DNA from: Chloroflexota bacterium
Lineage (GTDB): Bacteria; Chloroflexota; Anaerolineae; CG2-30-64-16
Reading direction: 5' to 3'
NCBI GenBank assembly: GCA_029555885.1
Contig: JAKPQT010000747.1
Location: forward strand, 1-23,218
DNA: 23,218 nt
Below are positions 16,129 through 23,218 of this stretch, one piece after another. The notes beneath the pieces were generated by a model. That model was not told the origin of the DNA and did not search any database. It was given only the letters and a program-made list of their open reading frames with translations. The position numbers were made by a program, and so were the translations under genes. How positions within the stretch are numbered: position 1 is the stretch's first letter; every line of letters begins with the position of its first letter.

Positions 16129-16171
16129 GTGCTGCTCATCCTTTCGGGGGTCAGGGGTGCGATCTGAGCGG

Positions 16172-16180
16172 ATGATACCA
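16172..16180 (-). promoter_or_regulatory. Extended -10 promoter of the yfhO-like gene
   Basis: On the minus strand TGGTATCAT gives a TGn-extended -10 box with five of six consensus bases (TATCAT, 16172-16177). No good -35 box is visible, as is common for extended -10 promoters. The start point would be about 40 bases before the ATG. Confidence 0.45.
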
Positions 16181-16222
16181 CAGCCGCAGAGAAAAGCGGA
16201 ATGGGTTGCAGAACCGCAGTGT

Positions 16223-16251
16223 TTGTCCGTCCGCGGCACTTCAGGTATGAT
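16223..16251 (+). promoter_or_regulatory. Sigma-70 promoter of the ccmC-like/nnr operon
   Basis: TTGTCC (16223-16228) and TATGAT (16246-16251) are separated by exactly 17 bases, with four and five of six consensus matches. Transcription would begin near 16258. This makes the ATG codons at 16247 and 16250 part of the promoter, so they cannot start the protein. Confidence 0.6.
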
Positions 16252-16282
16252 GTTAGTCATTCAGCTACATGAGGTTCTCCGA

Positions 16283-16936
16283 TTGAAACTTGATATCCGC
16301 CGCCTCTTCTGGCCGCTCATCGCACTCTGTGCAGCCCTTACGCTCATCGTGCTGGTCGTCATGCCCGCGGAAAAGACCATCGGCCAGGTCATCAAGATCG
16401 TCTATCTGCACGGCGCGCTGAGCCGCGCGGGGATGGTGGGGCTGGTGGCTGCGGGTGTGGCCGCGCTGATCTATTTCGTGGCACGGCGTCCTGCTGCAGG
16501 GGCGTGGGTGGAAGGGCTGCTCATCAGCGGCTGGGCCTTCTGGACCGCGCATTTCATCGTCAGCATGCCGGCCACCCGGCTGACCTGGGGGCCGTGGATC
16601 GCGTGGGGCGAGCCGCGCGTCACGATGACGCTGCAGGTCATCGGTGCAGGACTGGTCATCATCCTGGTCACGCGCTTGATCGGCAGCCGGCTGTTTACGG
16701 CCGCGGCTGCGCTGCTGTTGGCCGTGGCAGTCGCCTTCATTGCCGGGCAGACGGGCGTCATCCGTCATCCGTTGGACCCCATCGGCGGCTCACCCTCGAC
16801 GACGCTGCGCCTGGTGTATCTGCTGCTGTTGATACCCGTGATTGCGGGCATGTTTGCCGTGGCCTGGCGGCTTAGCTCGAATGTGGCCGAGCCGCTGGCG
16901 GCAGCGTCTCATAAGGAGACCGGGAGGACAGCATGA
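16283..16936 (+). CDS. CcmC-like six-helix membrane protein
   Basis: A 217-residue membrane protein with six hydrophobic segments (about 10-27, 48-67, 79-95, 117-133, 138-155, 177-196). The layout resembles CcmC, the heme-handling subunit of cytochrome c maturation: VYLHGALSR with His43 in place of the CcmC YIHVP-type histidine, a tryptophan-rich loop WGPWIAWGEPRVT (102-114) like CcmC WGTWW-WDxRLT, and His162 where the second heme-ligand histidine would fall. The match is diverged, so heme binding is inferred. No other ccm gene is near. I place the start at TTG 16283, with GAGG eight bases upstream, because upstream ATGs fall in the promoter. The stop overlaps the nnr start (ATGA), indicating translational coupling. 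Confidence 0.7.
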   Translation: MKLDIRRLFWPLIALCAALTLIVLVVMPAEKTIGQVIKIVYLHGALSRAGMVGLVAAGVAALIYFVARRPAAGAWVEGLLISGWAFWTAHFIVSMPATRLTWGPWIAWGEPRVTMTLQVIGAGLVIILVTRLIGSRLFTAAAALLLAVAVAFIAGQTGVIRHPLDPIGGSPSTTLRLVYLLLLIPVIAGMFAVAWRLSSNVAEPLAAASHKETGRTA

Positions 16937-18750
16937 AACTCGTCAACGTGGCGGAGATGCGCGAGCTGGAGCAGGTCACAGACGCCCGCGGCCATTCCTA
17001 CAGCGCGATGATGGCGATGGCCGGGCAGTCCGTGGCCGGCCTTGCCATCACACTGCGCCTGCTCGAACCTGACGAGCATGTGCTCGTGCTCGTCGGGCCG
17101 GGCAACAACGGCGGCGATGGTCTCGTGGCCGCGCGCGCGCTGCTCGACGCAGGCGCGGAGGTGACGGTCTACGTCTGGAAGCGCGACGTCAAGGGGGACG
17201 AGAATTTCCGCGTCCTGAAGCGCCGCCGCCGCCGGATCGCCATCCTCTGGGCCGACAATGATCCCGGCTTCGCGAAACTGCGCGAGGAACTCCGCCAGGT
17301 CGAGCTGGTGATCGATGCGCTGCTCGGCACGGGCGTCACGCGGCCCATCGACGCGCAACTCGCCGAGCTGCTTGCGGTGGTCAAGGAGGAAATCGCGGCG
17401 CGGCGGAGCATGGATGAGCTGCCTATGCCGGCGGGGCTATTTGCCGTGCCGCGCTTTCCGCTCATCGAGGCACAGACCTACGGCATGCCGCTGCCGCAGC
17501 CCCGCGGGCCGTCGCTCGCAGGGCTATCCGATGCGCTGTTCGATGAAGACGACCTGGGCGATGATGGCGAGTATGAGGACGAGGCCGGGTTCGACGATAT
17601 CGACTGGGACCAGCCGTGGGCCGATGACGAGCAGCTTCCGCCGTGGCCGGAATTGCCGGTCCTGGCCGTGGACTGTCCGAGCGGGCTCAACTGCGACACA
17701 GGCGAGCTCGACCCGGCCGCGCTGGATGCGACGGTGACCGCCACCTTCGGGCTGCCGAAGTGGGGCCAGCTTGAGTATCCGGGCGCGGGGGCGTGCGGTC
17801 TCCTGTCGGTCGTAGACATCGGCATCCCGCCCGAGCTGGTCGAAGCATTGCCTGTTGAGGTGATCGAACCTGCGTATGTGCGGCAGTGGCTCCCCCAGCG
17901 GCTGGCGGATGCGCATAAGGGCACGTTCGGCAAGGCGCTCATCGTGGGCGGCTCGCTGAATTATACGGGCGCGGTCGGGCTGAGCGCGCGGGCGGCCGGT
18001 CGCGCGGGCGCGGGCCTGGTCACGCTGGCGATTCCTCTGCCGCTGCACGCGGCGCTGGCCGGCTGGCTGCCGGAGGCGACGTGGCTGCCGCTGCCGGGGC
18101 CGGAGGGCTGCCACACGGCAGAGGGTGCAGCCAGCCTGCTCGCCCAGGTCCAGGGCTACAGCGCGCTGCTGGTCGGCCCGGGGCTGACGACGAGCGATGG
18201 CGCACGCGCCTTTCTAGACAGGCTGTTCGCAGTCGACGGACTGGATCGGGAAACCTGGGCCGGCCGGGTGGTGGTCGACGCGGATGCGCTCAATCTGCTG
18301 GCGCAGGCGGCAGATTGGCCGGCGCGCCTGCCGCACGGCAGCATCCTGACGCCGCATCCGGGCGAGATGGGCCGGCTGACCGGACTCACGGCGAGCGAGG
18401 TGAACGCACAACGCATCGAGCACGCCCGGCGCTATGCGGCGGAATGGGGCCATATCGTGCTGCTCAAGGGGCCGCACACGGTGATTGCGTCACCTGACGG
18501 ACGGACGGCGGTCCTGCCGTTTGCGACGGCAGTGCTGGCAACCGCGGGCAGCGGGGATGTGCTGGCGGGGGCGATCGTGGCGATGCTGGCCCAGGGCCTG
18601 CCTGCGTTCGAGGCAGCCGTGGTGGGGGCCTATCTGCACGGTCACGCAGGGATGATCATCGAGCGTTCGACCGGCCCCGCGGGGACAGTGGCCGGTGATC
18701 TGCCGGGGCGCTTCCCGGAGGCGCTGGGGCAGCTCCTGGCCGGACGGTAG
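16933..18750 (+). CDS. nnr: Bifunctional NAD(P)H-hydrate epimerase / ADP-dependent dehydratase
   Basis: A 605-residue fusion that repairs damaged NADHX and NADPHX: the N-terminal epimerase interconverts R and S forms and the C-terminal ribokinase-fold dehydratase restores NAD(P)H. Epimerase signs are GPGNNGGDG (55-63), DALLGTG (128-134) and DCPSGLN (247-253). Dehydratase signs are HKGTFGKALIVGG (328-340), VVVDADALNLL (447-455), LTPHPGEMGRL (472-482), LLKGPHTVI and GSGDVLAG (539-546) with the catalytic-type Asp542. Between DALLGTG and DCPSG an extra stretch of about 90 residues (about 151-241) appears, with an acidic core at 204-233; normal family members have only a short link here. The ATG follows a strong GGAGG and overlaps the ccmC-like stop. 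Confidence 0.96.
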   Translation: MKLVNVAEMRELEQVTDARGHSYSAMMAMAGQSVAGLAITLRLLEPDEHVLVLVGPGNNGGDGLVAARALLDAGAEVTVYVWKRDVKGDENFRVLKRRRRRIAILWADNDPGFAKLREELRQVELVIDALLGTGVTRPIDAQLAELLAVVKEEIAARRSMDELPMPAGLFAVPRFPLIEAQTYGMPLPQPRGPSLAGLSDALFDEDDLGDDGEYEDEAGFDDIDWDQPWADDEQLPPWPELPVLAVDCPSGLNCDTGELDPAALDATVTATFGLPKWGQLEYPGAGACGLLSVVDIGIPPELVEALPVEVIEPAYVRQWLPQRLADAHKGTFGKALIVGGSLNYTGAVGLSARAAGRAGAGLVTLAIPLPLHAALAGWLPEATWLPLPGPEGCHTAEGAASLLAQVQGYSALLVGPGLTTSDGARAFLDRLFAVDGLDRETWAGRVVVDADALNLLAQAADWPARLPHGSILTPHPGEMGRLTGLTASEVNAQRIEHARRYAAEWGHIVLLKGPHTVIASPDGRTAVLPFATAVLATAGSGDVLAGAIVAMLAQGLPAFEAAVVGAYLHGHAGMIIERSTGPAGTVAGDLPGRFPEALGQLLAGR

Positions 18751-18765
18751 AATCACAGGTTGAAG

Positions 18766-18824
18766 GTTCGTAGTGGGCGCCTTAGCGCCAATCAGGCACG
18801 GGCGCTAAAGCGCCTACTACGAAC
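18766..18824. repeat. Complete GTTCGTAGTRGGCGC hairpin
   Basis: The left arm (18766-18789, starting GTTCGTAGTGGGCGC) and right arm (18800-18824, ending GCGCCTACTACGAAC) are near-perfect inverted repeats with a ten-base loop. It lies between the convergent ends of nnr and the YtxH-like gene and may stop transcription from both sides. Confidence 0.85.
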
Positions 18825-18836
18825 GAATGGATCAGG

Positions 18837-19211
18837 TCAGGGTAAGGGCGCGGAAGGTCCCTCGCCGGCTTGGGCGATCTTGTTCTGCGCTTCCTGGACG
18901 GCCTGCTGCGCCTTCTTGACATTGTCCGCCAGCACAATCCGGCCGCGTTCCTGCACGTACTCGACCTGGTCACGCGCCTGTCCCGCCAGGTGCTGCGCCT
19001 GCAGCCGCGCCTCACGCGCGGCATCTTCCGCCTGTTGGCGCGCATCCAGCGCGATATGTTCCACCTGGGACTTCAGCCCGGTGGCCTTCTCCTGCAACTG
19101 CCGCCGCGTCTCCTCGCCCGGCGTCGGGGCCAGCAACAATGCTGCGGCCGCGCCCGCCAACGCACCCAGCAGGAACCCCAGGACGAATCCTCCATCCTCA
19201 TTTTCGCTCAT
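18837..19211 (-). CDS. YtxH-like envelope stress protein
   Basis: A 124-residue protein of the YtxH family. One membrane helix (about 8-28) rich in glycine and alanine is followed by the family signature APTPGEETR and then a long charged amphipathic helix (36-115) that would form a coiled coil or lie along the membrane. B. subtilis YtxH is a general-stress protein of unknown mechanism. The ATG at 19211 has AAGGAG at good spacing; an in-frame ATG farther upstream is rejected. The YtxG-like gene lies 59 bp upstream in the same direction, so both are likely one operon, as in B. subtilis. Confidence 0.88.
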   Translation of the reverse strand: MSENEDGGFVLGFLLGALAGAAAALLLAPTPGEETRRQLQEKATGLKSQVEHIALDARQQAEDAAREARLQAQHLAGQARDQVEYVQERGRIVLADNVKKAQQAVQEAQNKIAQAGEGPSAPLP

Positions 19212-19270
19212 GGTTGCTCTCCTTGCGTGAACATACATCGATCAGGAAACCAGACCGGCAGGTACGCAGC

Positions 19271-19558
19271 CTATTTGCGGTGGTTGCGTCCGCCGAACAG
19301 AGTGTTGACAGCCTGCCGCGCGCCCGCCGCATAGCTGGATACCTTCACGACCGGTTGCACCAGGTGGTCGCTCATAAAGGTGGCTGTCCCGCGCACCGTG
19401 CCCACGGTCTCCTGCGTGGACCGCAAGATGGGAATGACTTCCTCGCGCAGCAGCTTGACCAGGCGAATAACCTGGATAACGAGTATGATGAGCGTTATCC
19501 CGATAATGATCGATTCAAGCGCTAACAAGATAATCGCGATATCACGTGCTGTAGCCAT
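19271..19558 (-). CDS. YtxG/DUF948-like small membrane protein
   Basis: A 95-residue protein with one long membrane helix (about 7-32) and a soluble tail containing REEVIPILRSTQETVGTVRG, the pattern seen in DUF948 / YtxG-type proteins (hydrophobic anchor then helical tail with regularly spaced small residues). The ATG at 19558 has GGAGG eight bases upstream. It precedes the YtxH-like gene and has a strong promoter. The YtxG match is by layout and neighbourhood more than by clear motif, so it could also be a lineage-specific protein. Confidence 0.78.
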   Translation of the reverse strand: MATARDIAIILLALESIIIGITLIILVIQVIRLVKLLREEVIPILRSTQETVGTVRGTATFMSDHLVQPVVKVSSYAAGARQAVNTLFGGRNHRK

Positions 19559-19580
19559 TAATCCACCTCCCATAGCAACG

Positions 19581-19609
19581 AGTATAGCATAAGAGCCGCA
19601 GCGCGTAAA
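19581..19609 (-). promoter_or_regulatory. Sigma-70 promoter of the ytxG/H-like pair
   Basis: On the minus strand TTTACG (19604-19609) is 17 bases from TATACT (19581-19586), with four and five consensus matches, and TGC before TATACT adds an extended -10. Transcription would start about 15 bases before the YtxG-like ATG, just upstream of its GGAGG. Confidence 0.65.
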
Positions 19610-19626
19610 GGTGCTTTCTCTCCCTT

Positions 19627-19944
19627 TCAGGGCACAGGCAGGTCATCCTGGCGCGGCTGCCACAGGCGCCGGCCCAGGAACAGGGTGGCGAGCGCACCGA
19701 GCGAGCCCCAGAGCAGTTGTACATCGCCGATGCGGAGCCAGCTCGAGCCGGCGAGCACCCCCAGCAGGTGGCCGACCCCAAATCCCACCAGTCCCACCAC
19801 CAGGTCGCGAAGCCACTGGCCCCAACTGCCGCCCCGCCAGAGCGTGAACAGGATGCTATAGATGAATGCCAGCAGCACGCTCAACCATAGCGCGGGGCTG
19901 AGGGCGAGGTTCAACAGCCGGTCGAGCGTGCTGCTTGGAATCAT
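19627..19944 (-). CDS. Small three-helix membrane protein after mnmA
   Basis: A 105-residue protein with hydrophobic segments at about 16-36, 46-66 and 74-91 and short charged ends. I do not recognise the family. The ATG at 19944 begins two bases after the mnmA stop, with GGAG in the end of mnmA, so it is translationally linked to that gene. The glycine-rich middle (LVVGLVGFGVGHLLGVLAG) is typical of tightly packed helices. Nothing ties it directly to tRNA thiolation; it may only share the transcript. Confidence 0.78.
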   Translation of the reverse strand: MIPSSTLDRLLNLALSPALWLSVLLAFIYSILFTLWRGGSWGQWLRDLVVGLVGFGVGHLLGVLAGSSWLRIGDVQLLWGSLGALATLFLGRRLWQPRQDDLPVP

Positions 19945-19946
19945 GG

Positions 19947-21044
19947 CTACTCCGTCCGCTCGATGATGCCGCCGCCCAGGCAGATGGGGCCGTCGTAGAT
20001 GACGGCGGCCTGGCCCGGCGTGACCCCGCGCTGAGGGTCCTCGAACACGACCTCGCACGTACCATCGTGCAGCGGCCCGACTTGCGCGGGCGCGGGCCGG
20101 GCATGGTAGCGAATCTGCACTTCTGCACGGAAGGGCGCGGGCGGCGTCTCGCCGCTGACCCAGTTTACGAGGCCGGTCCACAGCCGTTGGCGGCCCAGCT
20201 CACCCGCAGGACCGACCACCAGGGCATTGCGGGCTGCATCCAGTTCCAGGACATAGAGGGGCTGGCTGGCCGCGATGCCCAGTCCGCTGCGCTGGCCGAC
20301 GGTGTAGAAGGGCAGTCCGCGGTGGCGGCCCAGCTCGCGGCCTGTCCGGTCGAGGATCGGGCCGGGCTGCACGGCCTCCGCTGCGTGGTCGGTCAGGAAA
20401 CGCCGGTAGTCGCCGTCCGCGATGAAGCAGAGGTCCTGGCTGTCCACGCGTGAGGCGGTGGGCAGGCCGCGCGCCGCGGCCAGCTCGCGCACCTCCGGCT
20501 TGGTGTAGCCGCCCACCGGAAAGAGCACCTGGGCAAGGTCCGCCTGGCCGAGCACGCTGAGGACATACGACTGATCCTTGGCCCGGTCCGCGCCCCGGCG
20601 CAACTGGTAGCGGCCCTCTCTGTCCAGGCCGATTTGTGCATAGTGGCCGGTCGCCAGGTACGCCGCGCCGAGCGCGCGCGCGTAGCGCAGCAGGTGGCCG
20701 AAGCGGATGTGCCGGTTGCAGGCGAGGCAGGGGTTGGGCGTCTGGCCGGCGGTGTAGCCCGCGATGAACAGGTCTACGACCTGTGTCTTGAACGTCTCCT
20801 CGACATTGATGACATAGAACGGGATGCCCAGCCGCTCGGCCACCCCGCGCGCATCGTGGACGGACTCCACCGTACAGCAGCGGTTCGTGGCGGCCTCGAC
20901 AGTGCCGCCCAACGTGGGCGCGACCGGCTCGGACCAGAGGCGCATCATCACCCCGATGACCTCGTAGCCCTGTTCGAGCAACAGCGCGGCCGCCACGGAG
21001 CTGTCGACCCCGCCGCTCATCGCGACGACGACGCGCTCGGTCAT
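19947..21044 (-). CDS. mnmA: tRNA-uridine 2-sulfurtransferase MnmA
   Basis: A 365-residue enzyme that adds sulfur to carbon 2 of U34 in Lys, Glu and Gln tRNAs. It has the ATP-binding PP-loop SGGVDSS (10-16), the catalytic NPCLACN with Cys106, the middle motif DSQDLCFI with the sulfur-carrying Cys206, and the RGAD...KDQSYVL segment. Length is normal and no domain is missing. Its start overlaps the end of the cysteine desulfurase gene by ATGA, so the two are translated together; in B. subtilis the neighbour desulfurase YrvO is the sulfur donor to MnmA, and the layout here suggests the same. Confidence 0.97.
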   Translation of the reverse strand: MTERVVVAMSGGVDSSVAAALLLEQGYEVIGVMMRLWSEPVAPTLGGTVEAATNRCCTVESVHDARGVAERLGIPFYVINVEETFKTQVVDLFIAGYTAGQTPNPCLACNRHIRFGHLLRYARALGAAYLATGHYAQIGLDREGRYQLRRGADRAKDQSYVLSVLGQADLAQVLFPVGGYTKPEVRELAAARGLPTASRVDSQDLCFIADGDYRRFLTDHAAEAVQPGPILDRTGRELGRHRGLPFYTVGQRSGLGIAASQPLYVLELDAARNALVVGPAGELGRQRLWTGLVNWVSGETPPAPFRAEVQIRYHARPAPAQVGPLHDGTCEVVFEDPQRGVTPGQAAVIYDGPICLGGGIIERTE

Positions 21045-22183
21045 CTGCCCCGCACCGCAGCCACGATGCCCGGCAGCTGCGCCAGCACCGTCTCGACATC
21101 GGCCTCGGTGCTGGCACGGCCCAGGGTCAGCCGCAGCGCGCCGAGCGCAACCGTCGCATCATAGCCCATGCCCGTCAGCACAGGGCTGGCCGTCGGCGTG
21201 CCGACCGCGCACGCGGACCCAGAGGATGCGGCGATGCCCGCCAGGTCCAGCGCGATGAGCAGCGATTGCGCATCCGCGCCGTGGACCAGGAAGCTGGCGT
21301 GGCCGGGCAGGCGCCGGGTCGGATGGCCCGTCAGCTCGACGTCGGGGATGGCGGCCAAGATGCCGCTGACCAGTCGCTCGCGCAACGCCAGCAGCCGGGC
21401 GGATTCTGCCTCCCGCTCGCCCTGGGCCAGTTCCAACGCGGTCGCCAGCCCCACGATATAGGGCACGTTCTCGGTGCCCGCGCGACGGCCGCGTTCCTGG
21501 CTGCCGCCGGTCTGCGTGGGCAGCAGCCGCGTCCCCTTGCGCACATAGAGCAGGCCGACACCCTTCGGCCCGTAGAATTTGTGCGCGGAAAGCGCCAGCA
21601 GGTCCACGTTGAGCGCCTGCACATCGAGCGGCAGGATGCCGCCCGCCTGCACCGCGTCCGTATGGAACGGGACGCCGCGGCGCTGCGCGATGGTCCCGAT
21701 TTCCGCGATGGGTTCGACCGTGCCGACCTCGTTGTTGGCGTACATCACGCTGATGAGCGCGGTGTCCGGCCGGATGGCGGCTTCAACCGCCGCGGGGTCC
21801 ACGAGGCCGGTGCGGTCGACGGGCACGATGGTCACGTCGAAATCGAAATGCTCGGCCAGGTCGGTCAGGGTATGCAGCACGGCATGGTGTTCGATGGGCG
21901 TGGTAATGAGATGGCGGCGGCCCTTGGGCGCCGCAGCCAGCGCGACCCCGCGCAGGGCCAGGTTATCGCTCTCGGTGCCGCAACTGGTGAAGACGATTTC
22001 CGCGGGCTGGCAGCGCAGGATCGCGGCCACGCGGGCGCGCGCATCTTCCAGTGCGGCGGCCGCGCGGCGGCCCTGGCCGTAAATGCTGGATGCGTTACCG
22101 AAGACCTCGGTCCAGTATGGTAACATCGCCTCAACGACGCGCGGGTCCACGGGCGTCGTGGCGGAGTGATCAAGATAGATCAT
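21041..22183 (-). CDS. iscS: Cysteine desulfurase (IscS/NifS group)
   Basis: A 380-residue PLP enzyme that takes sulfur from cysteine and carries it as a persulfide. The PLP lysine lies in [10 protein letters not shown] (Lys202), the aspartate/histidine site in FHTDAVQ, and the persulfide cysteine is Cys325 in [11 protein letters not shown]. The ATG at 22183 has AGGAG six bases upstream and follows a strong promoter; in-frame codons upstream lie in the promoter and are rejected. It is the first gene of the operon with mnmA. No iscU, iscR or suf genes are nearby, so it is probably dedicated to, or at least supplies, tRNA thiolation. Symbol iscS is by family; yrvO-like would be equally fair. 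Confidence 0.94.
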   Translation of the reverse strand: MIYLDHSATTPVDPRVVEAMLPYWTEVFGNASSIYGQGRRAAAALEDARARVAAILRCQPAEIVFTSCGTESDNLALRGVALAAAPKGRRHLITTPIEHHAVLHTLTDLAEHFDFDVTIVPVDRTGLVDPAAVEAAIRPDTALISVMYANNEVGTVEPIAEIGTIAQRRGVPFHTDAVQAGGILPLDVQALNVDLLALSAHKFYGPKGVGLLYVRKGTRLLPTQTGGSQERGRRAGTENVPYIVGLATALELAQGEREAESARLLALRERLVSGILAAIPDVELTGHPTRRLPGHASFLVHGADAQSLLIALDLAGIAASSGSACAVGTPTASPVLTGMGYDATVALGALRLTLGRASTEADVETVLAQLPGIVAAVRGR

Positions 22184-22202
22184 GGTGCGCTCCTGTGCTC
22201 TT

Positions 22203-22231
22203 ATTGTACCCTGTCTCGGTGTTCCGGCCAA
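22203..22231 (-). promoter_or_regulatory. Sigma-70 promoter of the cysteine desulfurase-mnmA operon
   Basis: On the minus strand TTGGCC (22226-22231) is 17 bases from TACAAT (22203-22208), with four and five consensus matches. Transcription would begin near 22196, a dozen bases before the ATG, leaving AGGAG intact in a short leader. Confidence 0.6.
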
Positions 22232-22256
22232 ACTGCCTGCGACATGACCTGCATCA

Positions 22257-22285
22257 TGGACTCTGTGCCGTGGTTGCGTCATAAT
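22257..22285 (+). promoter_or_regulatory. Possible promoter of the acyl-CoA synthetase gene
   Basis: TGGACT (22257-22262) is 17 bases from CATAAT (22280-22285), with four and five consensus matches. The leader would be about 130 bases. I see no riboswitch-like fold in it by eye. Confidence 0.4.
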
Positions 22286-22424
22286 GAACACGGCCTGTGC
22301 GCTGAGTGCCTGTGAGCAACAGAACGCCTCATCGCGCGCAGGCTGATGCTTGTCTTTACCCGGTCGCTGGCGTGCAGTCTACATGGCTGATGCCTGACCG
22401 AACCCTCGAAAGGGAAGTCTGCCG

Positions 22425-23218
22425 ATGCTTGAAATGTTTACTGAAGCGCGTGGCGTTGCCGTCGTCGGCGCGTCCACCAGCCCGGAGAAGCTGGGCTACC
22501 AGGTTCTCCACAATATCATGCGATACGGTTATGCCGGCGGCATCTACCCCGTCAACCCGACTGCGCCGGAGATCTTGGGGCTGAAGGCCTATCCCAGTGT
22601 GCTGGAATGCCCGAATCCTGTTGACCTCGCCATCGTCCTCGTGCCTAACAAGGCAGTGCCCGGCGTCATGGAGCAGTGCGGCCAGCGCGGGCTCAAGGGT
22701 GCGGTGGTCATCACCGCCGGGTTCCGCGAGGTGGGGCCGCAAGGGAGGGCGCTCGAACAGCAGGTGCTCGACATCTGCCGCCGCTACAACATGCGGATGA
22801 TCGGCCCCAACGTCCTCGGCATCATCGACACGGTGCTCAAGCTTAACGCCTCGTTTGCGGCGGGGATGCCTGACCACGGTCACATCGCCTTCATGTCGCA
22901 GTCGGGCGCGCTCTGCACGTCCATCCTCGACATGGCGCTGGGCCAGGGCATCGGCTTCTCCCGCTTCTACAGCATCGGGAACAAGGCCGACATCAACGAG
23001 TTGGACCTCATCAAGACCTGGGCCGAAGATTCCGAAACCCGCGCTATCATGGCCTATCTGGAGGGCATCACCAACGGGCCGGAGTTTATCAAGGTCGCCA
23101 GCGAAGTGACGCGCCACAAGCCCATCATCGCCATCAAATCGGGCACGACGAACGCCGGCTCCCAGGCAGTGTCCTCGCACACGGGCACGCTGGCCGGCTC
23201 GGAGGCCGCGTATGACGC
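22425..23218 (+). CDS. ADP-forming acyl-CoA synthetase, CoA-binding part (partial)
   Basis: The first 264 residues of a protein that continues past the window. It begins with a Rossmann CoA-binding domain (GVAVVGASTSPEKLGYQV, residues 10-27; YPVNP, 41-45) and enters the succinyl-CoA-ligase-like flavodoxin domain (GPNVLGI 127-133; AFMSQSGALC 155-164). SSHTGTLAGS contains His252, matching the His that is phosphorylated in ADP-forming acetyl-CoA synthetases, which make ATP from acyl-CoA (or the reverse). Whether the ATP-grasp half is fused or a separate gene is not visible. Start at ATG 22425 with AGGGA upstream; a second ATG lies nine bases on. Confidence 0.93.
   Translation, partial: MLEMFTEARGVAVVGASTSPEKLGYQVLHNIMRYGYAGGIYPVNPTAPEILGLKAYPSVLECPNPVDLAIVLVPNKAVPGVMEQCGQRGLKGAVVITAGFREVGPQGRALEQQVLDICRRYNMRMIGPNVLGIIDTVLKLNASFAAGMPDHGHIAFMSQSGALCTSILDMALGQGIGFSRFYSIGNKADINELDLIKTWAEDSETRAIMAYLEGITNGPEFIKVASEVTRHKPIIAIKSGTTNAGSQAVSSHTGTLAGSEAAYD

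Noticed and set aside
14041..16167. 708-residue plus-strand open frame opposite the yfhO-like gene
   Set aside because: Its composition is low-complexity Arg/Glu/Gln-rich with no domain, while the minus strand encodes a recognisable YfhO protein.
22286..22424. Riboswitch or structured leader before the acyl-CoA synthetase
   Set aside because: No recognisable conserved fold or terminator/antiterminator pair could be seen by eye.
22356..23180. 274-residue minus-strand open frame at the right edge
   Set aside because: It is antisense to the clear CoA-binding protein starting at 22425 and has no motifs.

Overview
The window is high-GC bacterial chromosome, roughly two thirds G+C by eye. Ribosome binding sites are ordinary (AAGGAG, GGAGG) and several promoters look like classic sigma-70 sites. 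The gene families and the load of short palindromic repeats at gene junctions fit a Chloroflexota (Anaerolineae-like) genome. That placement is an inference from style and content; no rRNA or marker gene here proves it. No tRNA, rRNA, transposase, prophage or CRISPR array was seen.

Layout. 1-5.4 kb, all minus strand: a DUF1801 protein, a YbaK/ProX-type aminoacyl-tRNA deacylase, an amidohydrolase-2 protein, a GH127 beta-L-arabinofuranosidase and a YfcE-type phosphoesterase. GH127 and the amidohydrolase may form a small sugar-catabolic unit. 5.6-12.7 kb, plus strand: an unrecognised polytopic membrane protein, a NUDIX hydrolase and a very large Lhr-type helicase (1669 residues). 12.8-16.1 kb, minus strand: a double-thioredoxin protein and a YfhO-type membrane protein. 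16.2-18.75 kb, plus strand: a CcmC-like six-helix membrane protein overlapping (ATGA) the bifunctional NAD(P)HX repair enzyme Nnr. 18.8-19.6 kb, minus strand: a YtxH-like and a YtxG-like small envelope protein behind a good promoter. 19.6-22.2 kb, minus strand: cysteine desulfurase, mnmA and a small three-helix membrane protein in one tight operon; the first two supply and insert sulfur for tRNA 2-thiouridine. From 22.4 kb, plus strand: the start of an ADP-forming acyl-CoA synthetase that runs off the window.

The most unusual signal is not a gene cluster but the repeats. At least six different short palindromic families occupy gene junctions, and three of them touch coding sequence: one supplies the last codons of the membrane protein at 5594, one overlaps the end of the yfhO-like gene, and one appears to have inserted in frame inside the Lhr C-terminal region. 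One family, reading GTTCGTAGTRGGCGC, occurs as a tight hairpin (18766-18824), as a pair of arms split by about 220 bp (7450-7713), and as a lone arm (4795-4818). In the split copy it seems to provide the -10 box of the lhr promoter. Two proteins carry large family-atypical inserts: about 55 residues in Lhr, and about 90 residues with a strongly acidic core in the epimerase half of Nnr. I see no convincing new defence or biosynthetic system here.
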